A DNA stretch of 26,041 bases from HIMB11 sp965657135 (GCA_965657135.1 CBFHNF010000024.1:1-26041), one strand, 5' to 3'. Counted from the stretch's first letter, positions 7,942 to 16,719 are shown. The notes: a model not told the origin generated them from the sequence alone. Made by a program: numbers and translations.

Positions 7942-9174
7942 TTAACCGTGATATTTTGATAGCAGCATTGATCCATTCGTGCCGCCAAAGCCAAAGCTGT
8001 TGGTCATCACCGTATCAAGCCCCGCGTTCTCAACTTGGCTGGTCGCAATTTCGGCGGGATCTAGTGCAGGATCCAATGTTTCAACATTGATCGATGGGGC
8101 AATGAAATCATTGTCCAACATCAATAGACAATAAATCGCCTCTTGCGCACCAGTGGCCCCTTGGCTGTGGCCTGTCATGGATTTCGTTGAACTGACAGGT
8201 GGTGTTGAACCCTGACCAAAGACGCGGCGCACGGCCTCAATCTCGCCCACATCACCGACCGGTGTCGATGTGCCATGTGCATTGATGTAGGATACCTTGC
8301 GTTCGCTGTTTAACGATTGAAGCGCCAAGCGCATCGCACGTTCGCCACCCTCGCCTGAAGGGGCCACCATATCGTGTCCATCAGATGTGGCACCATACCC
8401 CGTGACTTCGGCATAGATTTTTGCCCCACGCGCCAAAGCATGCTCTAAATGTTCTAAAACGACGATCCCACCACCGCCGCCGATCACAAAGCCGTCGCGA
8501 TCCGCATCAAAGGCACGCGATGCACGTTCTGGTGTATCGTTGAATTTCGATGACATTGCGCCCATCGCATCAAATAGGCAGGACAATGTCCAATCCAATT
8601 CTTCACCACCCCCTGCAAACATCACATCTTGTTTGCCCATCATGATCTGTTCAGCCGCATTGCCAATACAGTGTAACGACGTCGAACAGGCCGAAGTGAT
8701 AGAATAATTGATCCCTTTGATTTTAAACGCCGTCGACAGATTTGCCGAAATGGTCGACGACATACATTTGGGGACTGCCAACGGACCAATACGTTTTGGT
8801 GATGCTGCCTTTAGTACCACTTGATGAGCGGCGAGCATTGAACTGGTTGATGGGCCACCAGAACCAGCCACCAATCCAGTACGTTCATCTGAGATTAAGC
8901 CAGCGTCCAAATCTGCGTCTGCAATCGCTTGTTCCATTGCCAAATATGCATAAGCAGCGCCCGGCCCCATGAATCGCAAGGTGCGTTTGTCGATCAAATC
9001 GGGCAGATTCAACCCCTTGATATCCCCCGCAATTTGACTGCGAAAGCCATATTCCTTCATCGCATCATTTGCAGTGATCCCAGAACGGCCTTCCTTTAGG
9101 CTACTCAACACTTCATCTGCGTTATTCCCGATTGAGGAAACAATTCCTAAACCTGTGACAACCACTCGCCGCAT
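7942..9174 (-). CDS. fabB: Beta-ketoacyl-ACP synthase I
   Basis: Condensing enzyme that elongates the cis-3-decenoyl intermediate made by FabA and so commits acyl chains to the unsaturated branch. It has 410 residues, with thiolase-fold active-site residues Cys163 (SACSTSLHCIG), His300 (NAHGTSTPVGD) and His336 (SMTGHSQGATGA), the Cys-His-His triad of FabB/FabF. FabB rather than FabF is favoured by direct linkage to fabA. AGGAG lies about 6 bases before the ATG, and the gap to fabA is 21 bases, so the two are co-transcribed. Confidence 0.96.
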   Translation of the reverse strand: MRRVVVTGLGIVSSIGNNADEVLSSLKEGRSGITANDAMKEYGFRSQIAGDIKGLNLPDLIDKRTLRFMGPGAAYAYLAMEQAIADADLDAGLISDERTGLVAGSGGPSTSSMLAAHQVVLKAASPKRIGPLAVPKCMSSTISANLSTAFKIKGINYSITSACSTSLHCIGNAAEQIMMGKQDVMFAGGGEELDWTLSCLFDAMGAMSSKFNDTPERASRAFDADRDGFVIGGGGGIVVLEHLEHALARGAKIYAEVTGYGATSDGHDMVAPSGEGGERAMRLALQSLNSERKVSYINAHGTSTPVGDVGEIEAVRRVFGQGSTPPVSSTKSMTGHSQGATGAQEAIYCLLMLDNDFIAPSINVETLDPALDPAEIATSQVENAGLDTVMTNSFGFGGTNGSMLLSKYHG

Positions 9175-9195
9175 GTCGCTCTCCTTTATTCTTTA

Positions 9196-9705
9196 TTAGC
9201 TCTCTGCAAGAGCGACTTTCATGTCTTTGACCTGATAGATCACATCGCCATCCGCTTCGACGATCCCATCCGCAACGCCTATGGTTAGGCGGCGTGTTTG
9301 AACAGCCTTGGTGAAATTAACGCGATATGTCAGCATCTTGCGATCAGGGCGTACCATTCCGGTTAATTTGACTTCGCCGACGCCCAAAGCGTATCCACGC
9401 CCATGCCAGCCGCGCCAACCAAGGTTAAATCCCGTCAGCTGCCACAATCCATCCAGACCCAAGCACCCAGGCATGATTGGGTTTCCAGGGAAATGGCAGT
9501 CAAAAAACCAAAGATCTGGTTTAATATCGAATTCAGCGATCACGTGTCCTTTGCCATGTTCGCCCCCATCCTCGGAAATTTCCGTGATGCGATCCATCAT
9601 CAACATCGGTGGTTCTGGCAGTTGCGCGTTCCCCGGTCCGAATAATTCGCCGCGTGCACATTTTAACAGATCGTCGCGGTCAAAACTTGATGGATATGAT
9701 GACAT
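9196..9705 (-). CDS. fabA: 3-hydroxydecanoyl-ACP dehydratase/isomerase FabA
   Basis: Bifunctional enzyme that dehydrates 3-hydroxydecanoyl-ACP and isomerises trans-2- to cis-3-decenoyl-ACP, introducing the double bond anaerobically. At 169 residues it has a hot-dog fold with the catalytic His71 in FFDCHFPGNPIMPG and Asp85 in CLGLDGLWQL, equivalent to His70/Asp84 of E. coli FabA. It is the first gene of fabA-fabB and starts head-to-head with irr across about 150 bases, so a shared control region is possible. Identification is secure. Confidence 0.97.
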   Translation of the reverse strand: MSSYPSSFDRDDLLKCARGELFGPGNAQLPEPPMLMMDRITEISEDGGEHGKGHVIAEFDIKPDLWFFDCHFPGNPIMPGCLGLDGLWQLTGFNLGWRGWHGRGYALGVGEVKLTGMVRPDRKMLTYRVNFTKAVQTRRLTIGVADGIVEADGDVIYQVKDMKVALAES

Positions 9706-9856
9706 ATTATCGCTCTCATTCGTTTAATGTTTCGGTTTCTCTAGCATTCACCGCTCTTGGGTTGCAAGCATTCTCGCCCCTTTCACCGCCCCTGCATGAC
9801 GAAAAGAATTGAAACTGCCTGCAAAACCATCATATTGTAGATGAAACACAGAATGG
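9706..9856. promoter_or_regulatory. Divergent control region between fabA and irr
   Basis: A 151-base non-coding stretch that must contain the promoters of fabA (minus) and irr (plus), since both genes start here and no gene lies upstream of either. I looked for an Irr-type ICE element (AGAA/TTCT arms) and for an obvious palindrome and saw no convincing one. The boxes themselves cannot be placed with confidence by eye. Confidence 0.45.
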
Positions 9857-10285
9857 ATGCTCACTATGCGGACAGCTTCGACACAGCGCGCCCACGACTG
9901 GCTGGCAACATCAAACCTGCGCCCAACTCGGCAGCGGGTCCTGCTGGCTGAGGCATTGGTAGGCGATGGACAGCATCGACATGTTACAGCAGAAAACCTG
10001 TTTGAACGCGCGCAAGACAGCGGAGAAAAAGTGTCCCTAGCAACGGTGTACAATACACTGCGGGCATTTTGCGATGCAGGCCTGTTGCACGAAATCACGG
10101 TGGATGGAACAAAAAGTTATTTTGATACAAACACCCGCGATCATCCTCATTTTTACTGGGAAGATGACGCGAAACTAAGCGATGCACCGGCAGAAGAGTT
10201 AAAGATCCTGCAGGTACCTGATGCCCCTGATGGGACCGAAATTACATCGATTGATGTTGTGATCCGCCTTCGCAAAAAAGGATAA
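9857..10285 (+). CDS. irr: Fur-family iron response regulator Irr
   Basis: A 142-residue DNA-binding regulator that in alphaproteobacteria senses haem/iron status and controls iron and haem genes. The winged-helix domain spans about residues 14-85, with RPTRQRVLLAEALV and the recognition part VSLATVYNTLRAFCDAGLLHE. The dimer/haem region reads TNTRDHPHFYWEDD where many Irr proteins have an H-H-H run, so one His position is Pro here. No Cys-based Fur zinc site (C-x2-C) is visible, which supports Irr over Fur. An ATG at 9866 is an equally possible start, as neither has a good ribosome site. It is followed by a 4-base gap to the oxidoreductase gene. Confidence 0.9.
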   Translation: MLTMRTASTQRAHDWLATSNLRPTRQRVLLAEALVGDGQHRHVTAENLFERAQDSGEKVSLATVYNTLRAFCDAGLLHEITVDGTKSYFDTNTRDHPHFYWEDDAKLSDAPAEELKILQVPDAPDGTEITSIDVVIRLRKKG

Positions 10286-10289
10286 TAGC

Positions 10290-11276
10290 ATGCGCGCTGT
10301 TACGTATTCTGCCTTTGGCCGTGCCAAGGATGTAATGTCTGTTGTCGAAATGAATCAACCGACCCCCGCGCCAGGAGAGGTGTTGGTCAAGCTGGAATAT
10401 TCAGGTGCCAACCCATCAGATGCAAAGGCGCGTGCAGGCGCACGACCGGGGGTAACAAAGCCAGCATTTGACATCATTATTCCCAATTCGGACGGCGCCG
10501 GTGTGATTAGCGCTGTTGGTGAGGGTGTCGATCCTGCGCGCATCGGAACACGGGTATGGATTTGGAATGGTCAATGGCAGCGTGCGTATGGCACATGTGC
10601 ACAGTTCATCGCACTTCCTGCCGAACAAGCCGTCGAAATGCCCGATGCGATGAGCATGCAAACGGGTGCATGTCTGGGCATTCCCGGGCTCACGGCGGCG
10701 CATGCAACCCTGGGCGGTGGTTCAATCTTGGGATCGACAGTGTTGATATCAGGCGGCGCAGGCTCCGTTGGGCATAACGCCATTCAACTGGCAAAGTGGG
10801 CCGGTGCCACGGTGATCGCAACAGGATCACCAAGCGCTTTTGATCGGATTAAGGCCGCAGGTGCCGATCACGTTTTGGATTATCGTGCGGAAGATTTGGC
10901 CCAAAACATTTTGGCGCTTGCTCCCAATGGGATTGATCGTGCCATCGAGGTAGAATTTGGAATAAACGCCGATTTATTGCACCAAGTTGTGCGTACAAAT
11001 GGAGTCATTGCAGCCTATGGATCAGGCAAGGACATGGCGCCGACATTTCCATTTGGTCCTTATCTGTTCAAAGCAATCACAATAGACATTGTGCTAATCT
11101 ATATCTTGCCCAAACCACAGCGCGACGCAGCCATCGAAACATTGCATCGTGCGCATGCCGATGGTGCGTTTCGCCCAGATGTGCATCACGTTTTCTCACT
11201 CCAGGAAAGCGCCAAGGCGCATGACGCCACTATGACACCGGGGCGCGCCGGTGCCGTACTTATCAAAATGCATTAA
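10290..11276 (+). CDS. NADPH:quinone oxidoreductase-like MDR enzyme
   Basis: A 328-residue medium-chain dehydrogenase/reductase of the zinc-free quinone oxidoreductase group. The N-terminal GroES-like domain contains SGANPSDAKARAG, and the Rossmann domain has SGGAGSVGHNAIQLAKWAG (nucleotide loop at residues 155-161). The catalytic and structural zinc cysteine clusters of alcohol dehydrogenases are absent. It probably reduces quinones or other enones with NADPH in the cytosol; the substrate is unknown. It starts 4 bases after the irr stop, so it should be co-transcribed with irr, suggesting an iron or oxidative-stress link (inference). The next gene is 123 bases away. Confidence 0.88.
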   Translation: MRAVTYSAFGRAKDVMSVVEMNQPTPAPGEVLVKLEYSGANPSDAKARAGARPGVTKPAFDIIIPNSDGAGVISAVGEGVDPARIGTRVWIWNGQWQRAYGTCAQFIALPAEQAVEMPDAMSMQTGACLGIPGLTAAHATLGGGSILGSTVLISGGAGSVGHNAIQLAKWAGATVIATGSPSAFDRIKAAGADHVLDYRAEDLAQNILALAPNGIDRAIEVEFGINADLLHQVVRTNGVIAAYGSGKDMAPTFPFGPYLFKAITIDIVLIYILPKPQRDAAIETLHRAHADGAFRPDVHHVFSLQESAKAHDATMTPGRAGAVLIKMH

Positions 11277-11303
11277 ACTTGATGTATTGTTGTTACATAT
11301 CGC

Positions 11304-11333
11304 TTGGCAATATATGATGATGTAAAATAATTT
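11304..11333 (+). promoter_or_regulatory. Possible sigma-70-type promoter before the haloacid dehalogenase gene
   Basis: The AT-rich 123-base gap before the seven-gene cluster holds TTGGCA (11304-11309) and TAATTT (11328-11333) with 18 bases between them. An alternative -10, TAAAAT, overlaps it. The -10 match is poor, so this is a weak candidate. The gap is nevertheless the only large one before the cluster. Confidence 0.25.
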
Positions 11334-11399
11334 GTAAAGATTCGACCTTCCACTCCGCGTTTAATCATGGTTTGCTACAAGGAAGAATAGGAGAGCGTG

Positions 11400-12086
11400 A
11401 TGCTCGTAAAAGCATGTGTATTTGATGCCTATGGCACTCTATTTGACGTGGCTGCAGCCGCACGAATAGCTGCGAAGGAAGACGAGCATTCAAGATTAGC
11501 GGCTGTTTGGCCAAAATTGGCCGAAATTTGGCGTTCAAAACAACTACAGTACACGTGGCTGCGGTCTATTACGGATGATTATTGTGATTTTTGGCAAGTG
11601 ACCCAAGATGGCCTGGACTATGCCATGGAGGCGCTGCGCCTAGAGGGCGAGACTGAACTGCGTGAACGTTTGCTGGCGCTTTATTGGGAACTACAAGCCT
11701 ATGACGAAGTGCCCGAAATGTTGGCACGACTTAAGGCATATGGATTGAAAACAGCAATCCTGTCAAACGGATCACCTGATATGTTAACGGGTGCTGTGCA
11801 ATCAGCAGGGCTTGAAGATCTGTTTAACGAGGTTCTATCGGTCGAAAGCGTTGGCGTTTTCAAACCCAGTGCCAAAGTTTACGATTTAGTAAGCAAAACA
11901 TTAGACGTCGCTGCCAGTGAGGTTTTGTTTATATCCTCAAATGGTTGGGACGCGGCGGGTGCGTGCGGATATGGGTTCCAAACTGTTTGGGTAAACCGCG
12001 CTGGAGATCCTATGGATAATCTGCCTGCAAAGCCCGCATTTGAATTAGATGATCTAACACGCATTCCGGAATTGGCCGCGCGCTAA
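11400..12086 (+). CDS. 2-haloacid dehalogenase (HAD superfamily, type II)
   Basis: HAD enzyme that hydrolyses short 2-halocarboxylic acids to 2-hydroxy acids with inversion, via an aspartyl ester. It has 228 residues, typical for the family. All active-site positions of L-2-haloacid dehalogenases are visible: Asp9 (FDAYGTLFD), Thr13, Arg45 (IWRSKQLQYTWLRS), Ser122 and Asn123 (LSNGSPDML), Lys155 and Tyr161 (FKPSAKVYDL), Ser179, Asn181 and Asp184 (SSNGWDAAGA). The start is ATG at 11400, with AGGAG 6 bases upstream; a GTG 3 bases earlier is too close to it. The stop shares one base with the next start (TAATG). It is first in a seven-gene cluster, but the in-vivo substrate is unknown. Confidence 0.92.
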   Translation: MLVKACVFDAYGTLFDVAAAARIAAKEDEHSRLAAVWPKLAEIWRSKQLQYTWLRSITDDYCDFWQVTQDGLDYAMEALRLEGETELRERLLALYWELQAYDEVPEMLARLKAYGLKTAILSNGSPDMLTGAVQSAGLEDLFNEVLSVESVGVFKPSAKVYDLVSKTLDVAASEVLFISSNGWDAAGACGYGFQTVWVNRAGDPMDNLPAKPAFELDDLTRIPELAAR

Positions 12087-12922
12087 TGCCCCATTTTAAA
12101 ACCTCAGACGGCTTAAACCTGCACTACACGGATCGGGGTGGGGGAGTGCCAGTGTTGTGTTTGGCTGGGCTCACACGAAGTGGACGAGATTTTGATTTTG
12201 TTGCCCCCCATTTGTCCGACGTGCGATTAATCACACTAGATTATCGTGGACGCGGTGATTCGGATTGGGCCAATGATTTCACGACCTATTCCGTGCAAAC
12301 CGAATCCCGAGACGTCAAACAATTATTGGATCATTTGGGCTTGGATCGGGTTGCCATTTTAGGCTCGTCGCGTGGGGGATTGAACGCAATGTATTTTGCC
12401 ACCTTCGACAAGAATCGATTGTTGGGCGTTGCGTTGAATGATGTTGGTCCGAAACTTGAGCAAGCGGGCCTTGACGTCATTGCCGATTATTTGGGCCAGC
12501 GTCCAGCCGCCAAAACCTATCAACAGGCCGCTGAAGCACGCGCACGCAGTGCAACCGGGTTTTCAAATGTTCCCATGTCCCGCTGGTTAGATGAAGCGCG
12601 CATCTTATACACCCAAAAAAGTGACGGCCTCCATTTGAATTACGATCCATCACTGCGTGATGCGGTCATCGATACATTTAGGACCGCAGGGGATGTAGAG
12701 GCATGGCCCCTTTTTCAAGCGCTTGAAGGCCTGCCTTGTGCCTTAATTCGTGGCGCAAATTCGACTCTGCTATCTAATGAAACGGCGCACGAAATGAAAC
12801 GGCGCATGCCGCAGATGCATCTGTGCAACGTGCCTGATCGCGCGCATATTCCATTTCTGGATGAACCAGACTCAGTGGCCACGCTGACGGCGTGGATTGG
12901 AGAGATAAAAGATGGATTATAA
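12086..12922 (+). CDS. Alpha/beta hydrolase
   Basis: A 278-residue cytosolic alpha/beta-fold hydrolase. The strand-1 and oxyanion region reads PVLCLAGLTRSGRDF, the strand after helix A LDYRGRGDSD, and the nucleophile elbow G-S-S-R-G has Ser95. A C-terminal His in DRAHIPFLDEP completes the triad, with an Asp expected shortly before it. The family hydrolyses esters, lactones or C-C bonds; the substrate cannot be read from sequence. It overlaps the preceding dehalogenase by 1 base and the following dehydratase by 11 bases, so translation is probably coupled to both. Confidence 0.88.
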   Translation: MPHFKTSDGLNLHYTDRGGGVPVLCLAGLTRSGRDFDFVAPHLSDVRLITLDYRGRGDSDWANDFTTYSVQTESRDVKQLLDHLGLDRVAILGSSRGGLNAMYFATFDKNRLLGVALNDVGPKLEQAGLDVIADYLGQRPAAKTYQQAAEARARSATGFSNVPMSRWLDEARILYTQKSDGLHLNYDPSLRDAVIDTFRTAGDVEAWPLFQALEGLPCALIRGANSTLLSNETAHEMKRRMPQMHLCNVPDRAHIPFLDEPDSVATLTAWIGEIKDGL

Positions 12923-13877
12923 TCGTATCCGCGCTGCAAATGAGAGATTAATCGGCCACAAGCGTATCACACCGCTGTTATCTTCACCGTTTTTGGATGA
13001 CCTTGCTGGCAAACGGATCTTGGTAAAACCTGAATGCCTACAACATACGGGAAGTTTCAAATATCGCGGTGCCTATTCTGCCGTTTCTGCGCTTGCTCCT
13101 GACATACGCGCCAGAGGTGTGATCGCCTTTTCTTCGGGTAATCACGCCCAAGGTGTCGCATTGGCCGCGCGCCAACATGGGAGCAATGCGGTCATAATTA
13201 TGCCAGAGGATGCTCCAAAAACCAAAATCGACAATACCCGCGCCTTGGGAGCCGAGGTTGTTTTATACGACCGCGAACATGAGGATCGTGATGAACTCGG
13301 TGCCCGAATTTCAGCGGAACGAAACCTGACACTGATTAAACCCTTCGATGAACCAGAAGTGATCGCAGGACAAGGAACAACCGGACTTGAAATTGCCGAA
13401 CAAGCCCGCGCTCTTGGCATTACCGAAGCAGATGTTTTAGTGTGTTGCGGTGGTGGCGGCCTGACTTCGGGGATTGCATTGGCATTGGAACACGACGCAC
13501 CGGATATGCGTGTCCACCCAATTGAGCCAGAGGGATTTGATGATGTATGCAGATCACTAATTTCTGGCGAGCGGGAACAAAACCCAACCACACTGGGCAG
13601 CTTGTGTGATGCAATTGTGACGCAATCACCCGGGAAATTGACATTTCCGATCATGAAACGGCTATGTCATGCAGGAATTAGCGTGTCCGAGGTTCAAGCT
13701 CTAAAGGCGGTGCGTCTGGCGCATGATCGATTGAAAATCACCGTCGAACCAGGAGGTGCAGTGGCACTGGCAGCGGCATTGTTCCATGCAGATAAGGTTC
13801 CGTCCGACACCCTGATCGCGGTTGCCTCGGGCGGGAATGTTGATAGAGATGTGTTCGAACGCGCCTTAAATGCATGA
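12912..13877 (+). CDS. PLP-dependent threonine/serine dehydratase
   Basis: Fold-type II PLP enzyme of 321 residues that deaminates a hydroxy-amino acid (threonine, serine or a related compound) to a 2-oxo acid and ammonia. The PLP lysine is Lys50 in TGSFKYRGA, the substrate loop is SSGNHAQG (74-81), and the phosphate-binding glycine loop is CCGGGGLTSG (178-187). There is no C-terminal ACT domain, so it is the short, catabolic or non-regulated form rather than biosynthetic IlvA. 3-Hydroxyaspartate ammonia-lyase and serine racemase are alternatives in the same subfamily. It overlaps the upstream hydrolase by 11 bases and is followed after 8 bases by pcaD. Confidence 0.9.
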   Translation: MDYNRIRAANERLIGHKRITPLLSSPFLDDLAGKRILVKPECLQHTGSFKYRGAYSAVSALAPDIRARGVIAFSSGNHAQGVALAARQHGSNAVIIMPEDAPKTKIDNTRALGAEVVLYDREHEDRDELGARISAERNLTLIKPFDEPEVIAGQGTTGLEIAEQARALGITEADVLVCCGGGGLTSGIALALEHDAPDMRVHPIEPEGFDDVCRSLISGEREQNPTTLGSLCDAIVTQSPGKLTFPIMKRLCHAGISVSEVQALKAVRLAHDRLKITVEPGGAVALAAALFHADKVPSDTLIAVASGGNVDRDVFERALNA

Positions 13878-13885
13878 GGACATGA

Positions 13886-14674
13886 ATGAATATCGCCAAA
13901 CTAGATCACATTGATCTTCACTATCGCATCGATGGCAACCCGAATGGTCGCCCTGTTGTTTTTGCGAACTCGCTTGGAACGGACTTGCGCCTGTGGGATG
14001 CGATCCTGCCAATGTTGCCCGCTGATAATTGTTATATCCGTTACGACAAACGGGGGCATGGTCTCTCTGAATGCCCACCGACACCGTATTCCATGGGGGC
14101 TTTGGTGCGCGATATTGAGGCGCTGTTGGATTACCTAAAGGTGAAAGACGCACTTTTCGTAGGTCTGTCCATCGGTGGGATGATTGCCCAAGGATTGGCA
14201 GTGAAACGCGTGGATTTGGTGCGTGCCATAGTTCTGTCAAATACGGCTGCAAAAATTGGACAACCCGCCCTTTGGCAAGATCGTATCAACGCCGTGGCAA
14301 AAGCAGGGATTGCTGCCCTTTCCGATGCGGTCATGGACCGTTGGTTTGGCGCGGATTTTCGCGCGTCTCCTGAACTGACTGCGTGGAAACATATGTTAGA
14401 ACGGCAACCAGATCAGGGATACATCGGCTGTTGTCAGGCGATTTCTGGAACGGATTTTTTCACACCAACATCAGGTTTATGCCTACCAACACTGGGCATT
14501 GCAGGATCAGAAGATGGATCAACGCCCCCTGATTTGGTACGTGAAACAGTTGAATTGATCCCCGGCGCGCGTTTTGAATTAATCCGGCGCGCAGGCCACC
14601 TGCCCTGCGTTGAAAAACCAACGGAATACGCCAGCATTCTAAGTTCATTCATGAAAGATATTGGACATGTCTAA
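13886..14674 (+). CDS. pcaD: 3-oxoadipate enol-lactonase
   Basis: Alpha/beta hydrolase of the beta-ketoadipate pathway that opens 3-oxoadipate enol-lactone to 3-oxoadipate. At 262 residues it has the usual PcaD length. The N-terminal VVFANSLGTDLRLWD, then IRYDKRGHGLSECP, the nucleophile Ser95 in VGLSIGGMIAQGLA and the terminal His in GHLPCVEKP are all characteristic of PcaD. GAGGA lies 5 bases before the ATG; a nearby ATG at 13882 is out of frame. It overlaps the following hydrolase by 8 bases. No carboxymuconolactone decarboxylase (pcaC), fused or separate, is seen beside it. Confidence 0.92.
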   Translation: MNIAKLDHIDLHYRIDGNPNGRPVVFANSLGTDLRLWDAILPMLPADNCYIRYDKRGHGLSECPPTPYSMGALVRDIEALLDYLKVKDALFVGLSIGGMIAQGLAVKRVDLVRAIVLSNTAAKIGQPALWQDRINAVAKAGIAALSDAVMDRWFGADFRASPELTAWKHMLERQPDQGYIGCCQAISGTDFFTPTSGLCLPTLGIAGSEDGSTPPDLVRETVELIPGARFELIRRAGHLPCVEKPTEYASILSSFMKDIGHV

Positions 14675-15377
14675 TATCGTTTTAGTTCATGGGGCATGTC
14701 ACGGGGCCTGGGCGTTTCGTGATTTGGTACCCGCCCTATCGGCACATGGGCATTCTGTGTGCGCGATCGATTTACCAGGGCATGGGGATAATCCGCACCC
14801 CATCGCGGACATCACGCTAGAACTCTATGCTGATGCCATATTGGAAGCGATTAAGGATGACGCCATCGTGCTTGGCCATTCTATGGCTGGATTTCCGATC
14901 TCTGCAGCAGCAGAAAAAGCGCCGCATCGGATTCGTCGTCTGATTTACTTAGCTGCCTATGTGCCGCGCAATGGCGTGTCCCTGACAGAGATGAGAAAAG
15001 AGGCCCCCCGCCAACCTATTTTAGACGCCATTGAACGCAGACCAGATGGATTAGGTATAAACATCCTTCCTCATAAGGCGCGTGATTTATTTTACCAAGA
15101 CTGCAGCGACGCAGATGTCGCCTATGCCATTTCTAACCTTTGCACACAGGCCATCAAACCCCAAACCACCCCAATAACAATCGGGGATAACTATTCCAGC
15201 ATTCCGAAATCTTGTATTCGCTGCACTCAGGATCAAACCATTCCGCCAGAGCATCAATTGACAATGGTTGCCGATTGGGACCAAAAAGATGTTTATGACA
15301 TTGCACGCAGCCATTCCCCATTTTTTTCAGACCCAACTGGATTGGCCGCATTGATCGATCAGATCATTAAGGAATAG
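14667..15377 (+). CDS. Alpha/beta hydrolase of the esterase/hydroxynitrile-lyase-like group
   Basis: A 236-residue alpha/beta hydrolase whose N-terminus (IVLVHGACHGAWAFRDLVPAL, shortened here to its first 21 positions as LVHGACHGAW) resembles small esterases related to plant methylesterases and hydroxynitrile lyases. The nucleophile elbow is G-H-S-M-A-G with Ser72; an Asp in CTQDQTIPP and a His in ARSHSPFF complete the triad. The ATG at 14667 lies inside the end of pcaD, giving an 8-base overlap. A TTG two codons upstream is a less likely start. It sits between pcaD and pcaB, a place often taken by other pca genes, so it may act on an ester or lactone feeding this route (inference). Confidence 0.86.
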   Translation: MSNIVLVHGACHGAWAFRDLVPALSAHGHSVCAIDLPGHGDNPHPIADITLELYADAILEAIKDDAIVLGHSMAGFPISAAAEKAPHRIRRLIYLAAYVPRNGVSLTEMRKEAPRQPILDAIERRPDGLGINILPHKARDLFYQDCSDADVAYAISNLCTQAIKPQTTPITIGDNYSSIPKSCIRCTQDQTIPPEHQLTMVADWDQKDVYDIARSHSPFFSDPTGLAALIDQIIKE

Positions 15378-15384
15378 AACACTC

Positions 15385-16719
15385 ATGGCCGCATCCCTGT
15401 TTGATAGCCCCCAATACGCTAAACTTTTCCCCGTTGGGGATGCAGGGCGACTGTTCACCGATACTGCGGAAGTGCGTGCAATGATGTTGGTGGAAGGCAC
15501 GCTCGCAAAACTGCAGGGCAAGTCAGGCACAATCCCGGAAATCAGTGCGCAGGCCATACATCGCGCTTCGCTTGAATTGCAAATTGACCCCGCGGGGCTT
15601 GGGGATGCGACAGGCCAAAACGGTGTCAGTGTTCCAGGTTTAGTCGCCGAATTTCGTAAATTAATGCAAGCCCCAGAACATGCACAATACCTGCACTTTG
15701 GCGCGACCTCGCAGGACATTGCGGACACGGGCCTAATGCTACGGATGCGCCAATTGCTCTCGCTTCAGGAAAGTGTCCTTAAATCTGTGATCGTACATTT
15801 GCAAAATCTGGCTGCGGCCCATGAAGCGACGCCGATGGTTGCACGAACTTATGGGCAATCTGCAACATTGACCAGTTTCGGTGCCACCGTCGCATCTTGG
15901 GGTCACCCATTGATTGATCTGTTGGATGAATTGGACCATTTGCGCGCCAATTCCCTTTGGGTATCTCTGGCTGGGGCTGCAGGTACCGCATCCGCATTGG
16001 GACAAAATCCAACACAGCTGCGTGCAAACCTGGCACAGGCCTTGGGGCTAATCGATCCTAAACGCAATTGGCATAATGACCGAAGTCCAATCCAACGTCT
16101 TGCCTCTTGGCAAACACGCCTAACTCATGTTTTGGGAAAATTTGCGCAGGATATTTTAATCCATAGTCAAAGTACCCTTAAAACTGTTCAAATTGGCGCC
16201 ACAGGTGGTTCATCAACGATGCCACAAAAAGAAAACCCAGTGCAGGCCTCAGCACTCGTGGCATTGGCTAACCAAGCGGTCGGTTTACAATCGACATTAA
16301 CCCATGCGGCACAGCACAAAGAAGCCCGCGATGGTGCAGCATGGTTCAGTGAATGGTTGGCGCTGCCCCAACTTTGCCTTGGGGCAATGGCCGCGCTGAC
16401 AATTTCAGAGAGGCTTACAGGTGCGCTTTTGCCCAATGAAACAGCTCTGAATGCGCAAATTACGGCAACGAATGAAATGATATATGCCGAAGCGCTGAGT
16501 TTTGAATTGGCCAAGGATATGCCCCGCCCAGAGGCACAAGCCGCTATCAAATCCCTATGCAAAGAGGTCATCGCGACAGGCTCAAACCTTATCACACTTG
16601 CGCTTTCTCAATATCCCATGCTCGACGCAGATGTATTTGATGTTGCGCAGCAAATGGGCACCGCACCAGAACAAGCGCGTGCATTTGTACAGCGTGCCAA
16701 AGAGGCGAAAAAAACGTGA
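15385..16719 (+). CDS. pcaB: 3-carboxy-cis,cis-muconate cycloisomerase
   Basis: Fumarase/aspartase-superfamily enzyme that lactonises 3-carboxy-cis,cis-muconate to 4-carboxymuconolactone in protocatechuate breakdown. It has 444 residues, all-helical. The superfamily conserved regions are visible: HFGATSQDIADTG (104-116), the central helix region NLAAAHEATPMVARTYGQ, and the signature loop GSSTMPQKENP (275-285). The PQKENP form and short length separate it from adenylosuccinate lyase. It starts 7 bases after the hydrolase stop, with AAGGA about 11 bases upstream, and its stop overlaps the GTG of the transporter gene. Confidence 0.92.
   Translation: MAASLFDSPQYAKLFPVGDAGRLFTDTAEVRAMMLVEGTLAKLQGKSGTIPEISAQAIHRASLELQIDPAGLGDATGQNGVSVPGLVAEFRKLMQAPEHAQYLHFGATSQDIADTGLMLRMRQLLSLQESVLKSVIVHLQNLAAAHEATPMVARTYGQSATLTSFGATVASWGHPLIDLLDELDHLRANSLWVSLAGAAGTASALGQNPTQLRANLAQALGLIDPKRNWHNDRSPIQRLASWQTRLTHVLGKFAQDILIHSQSTLKTVQIGATGGSSTMPQKENPVQASALVALANQAVGLQSTLTHAAQHKEARDGAAWFSEWLALPQLCLGAMAALTISERLTGALLPNETALNAQITATNEMIYAEALSFELAKDMPRPEAQAAIKSLCKEVIATGSNLITLALSQYPMLDADVFDVAQQMGTAPEQARAFVQRAKEAKKT

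Noticed and set aside
13142..13654. Open frame of 170 codons on the minus strand inside the dehydratase gene
   Set aside because: Antisense to a PLP enzyme with clear catalytic motifs; composition is Ser/Arg/Pro-rich as expected for a shadow frame.
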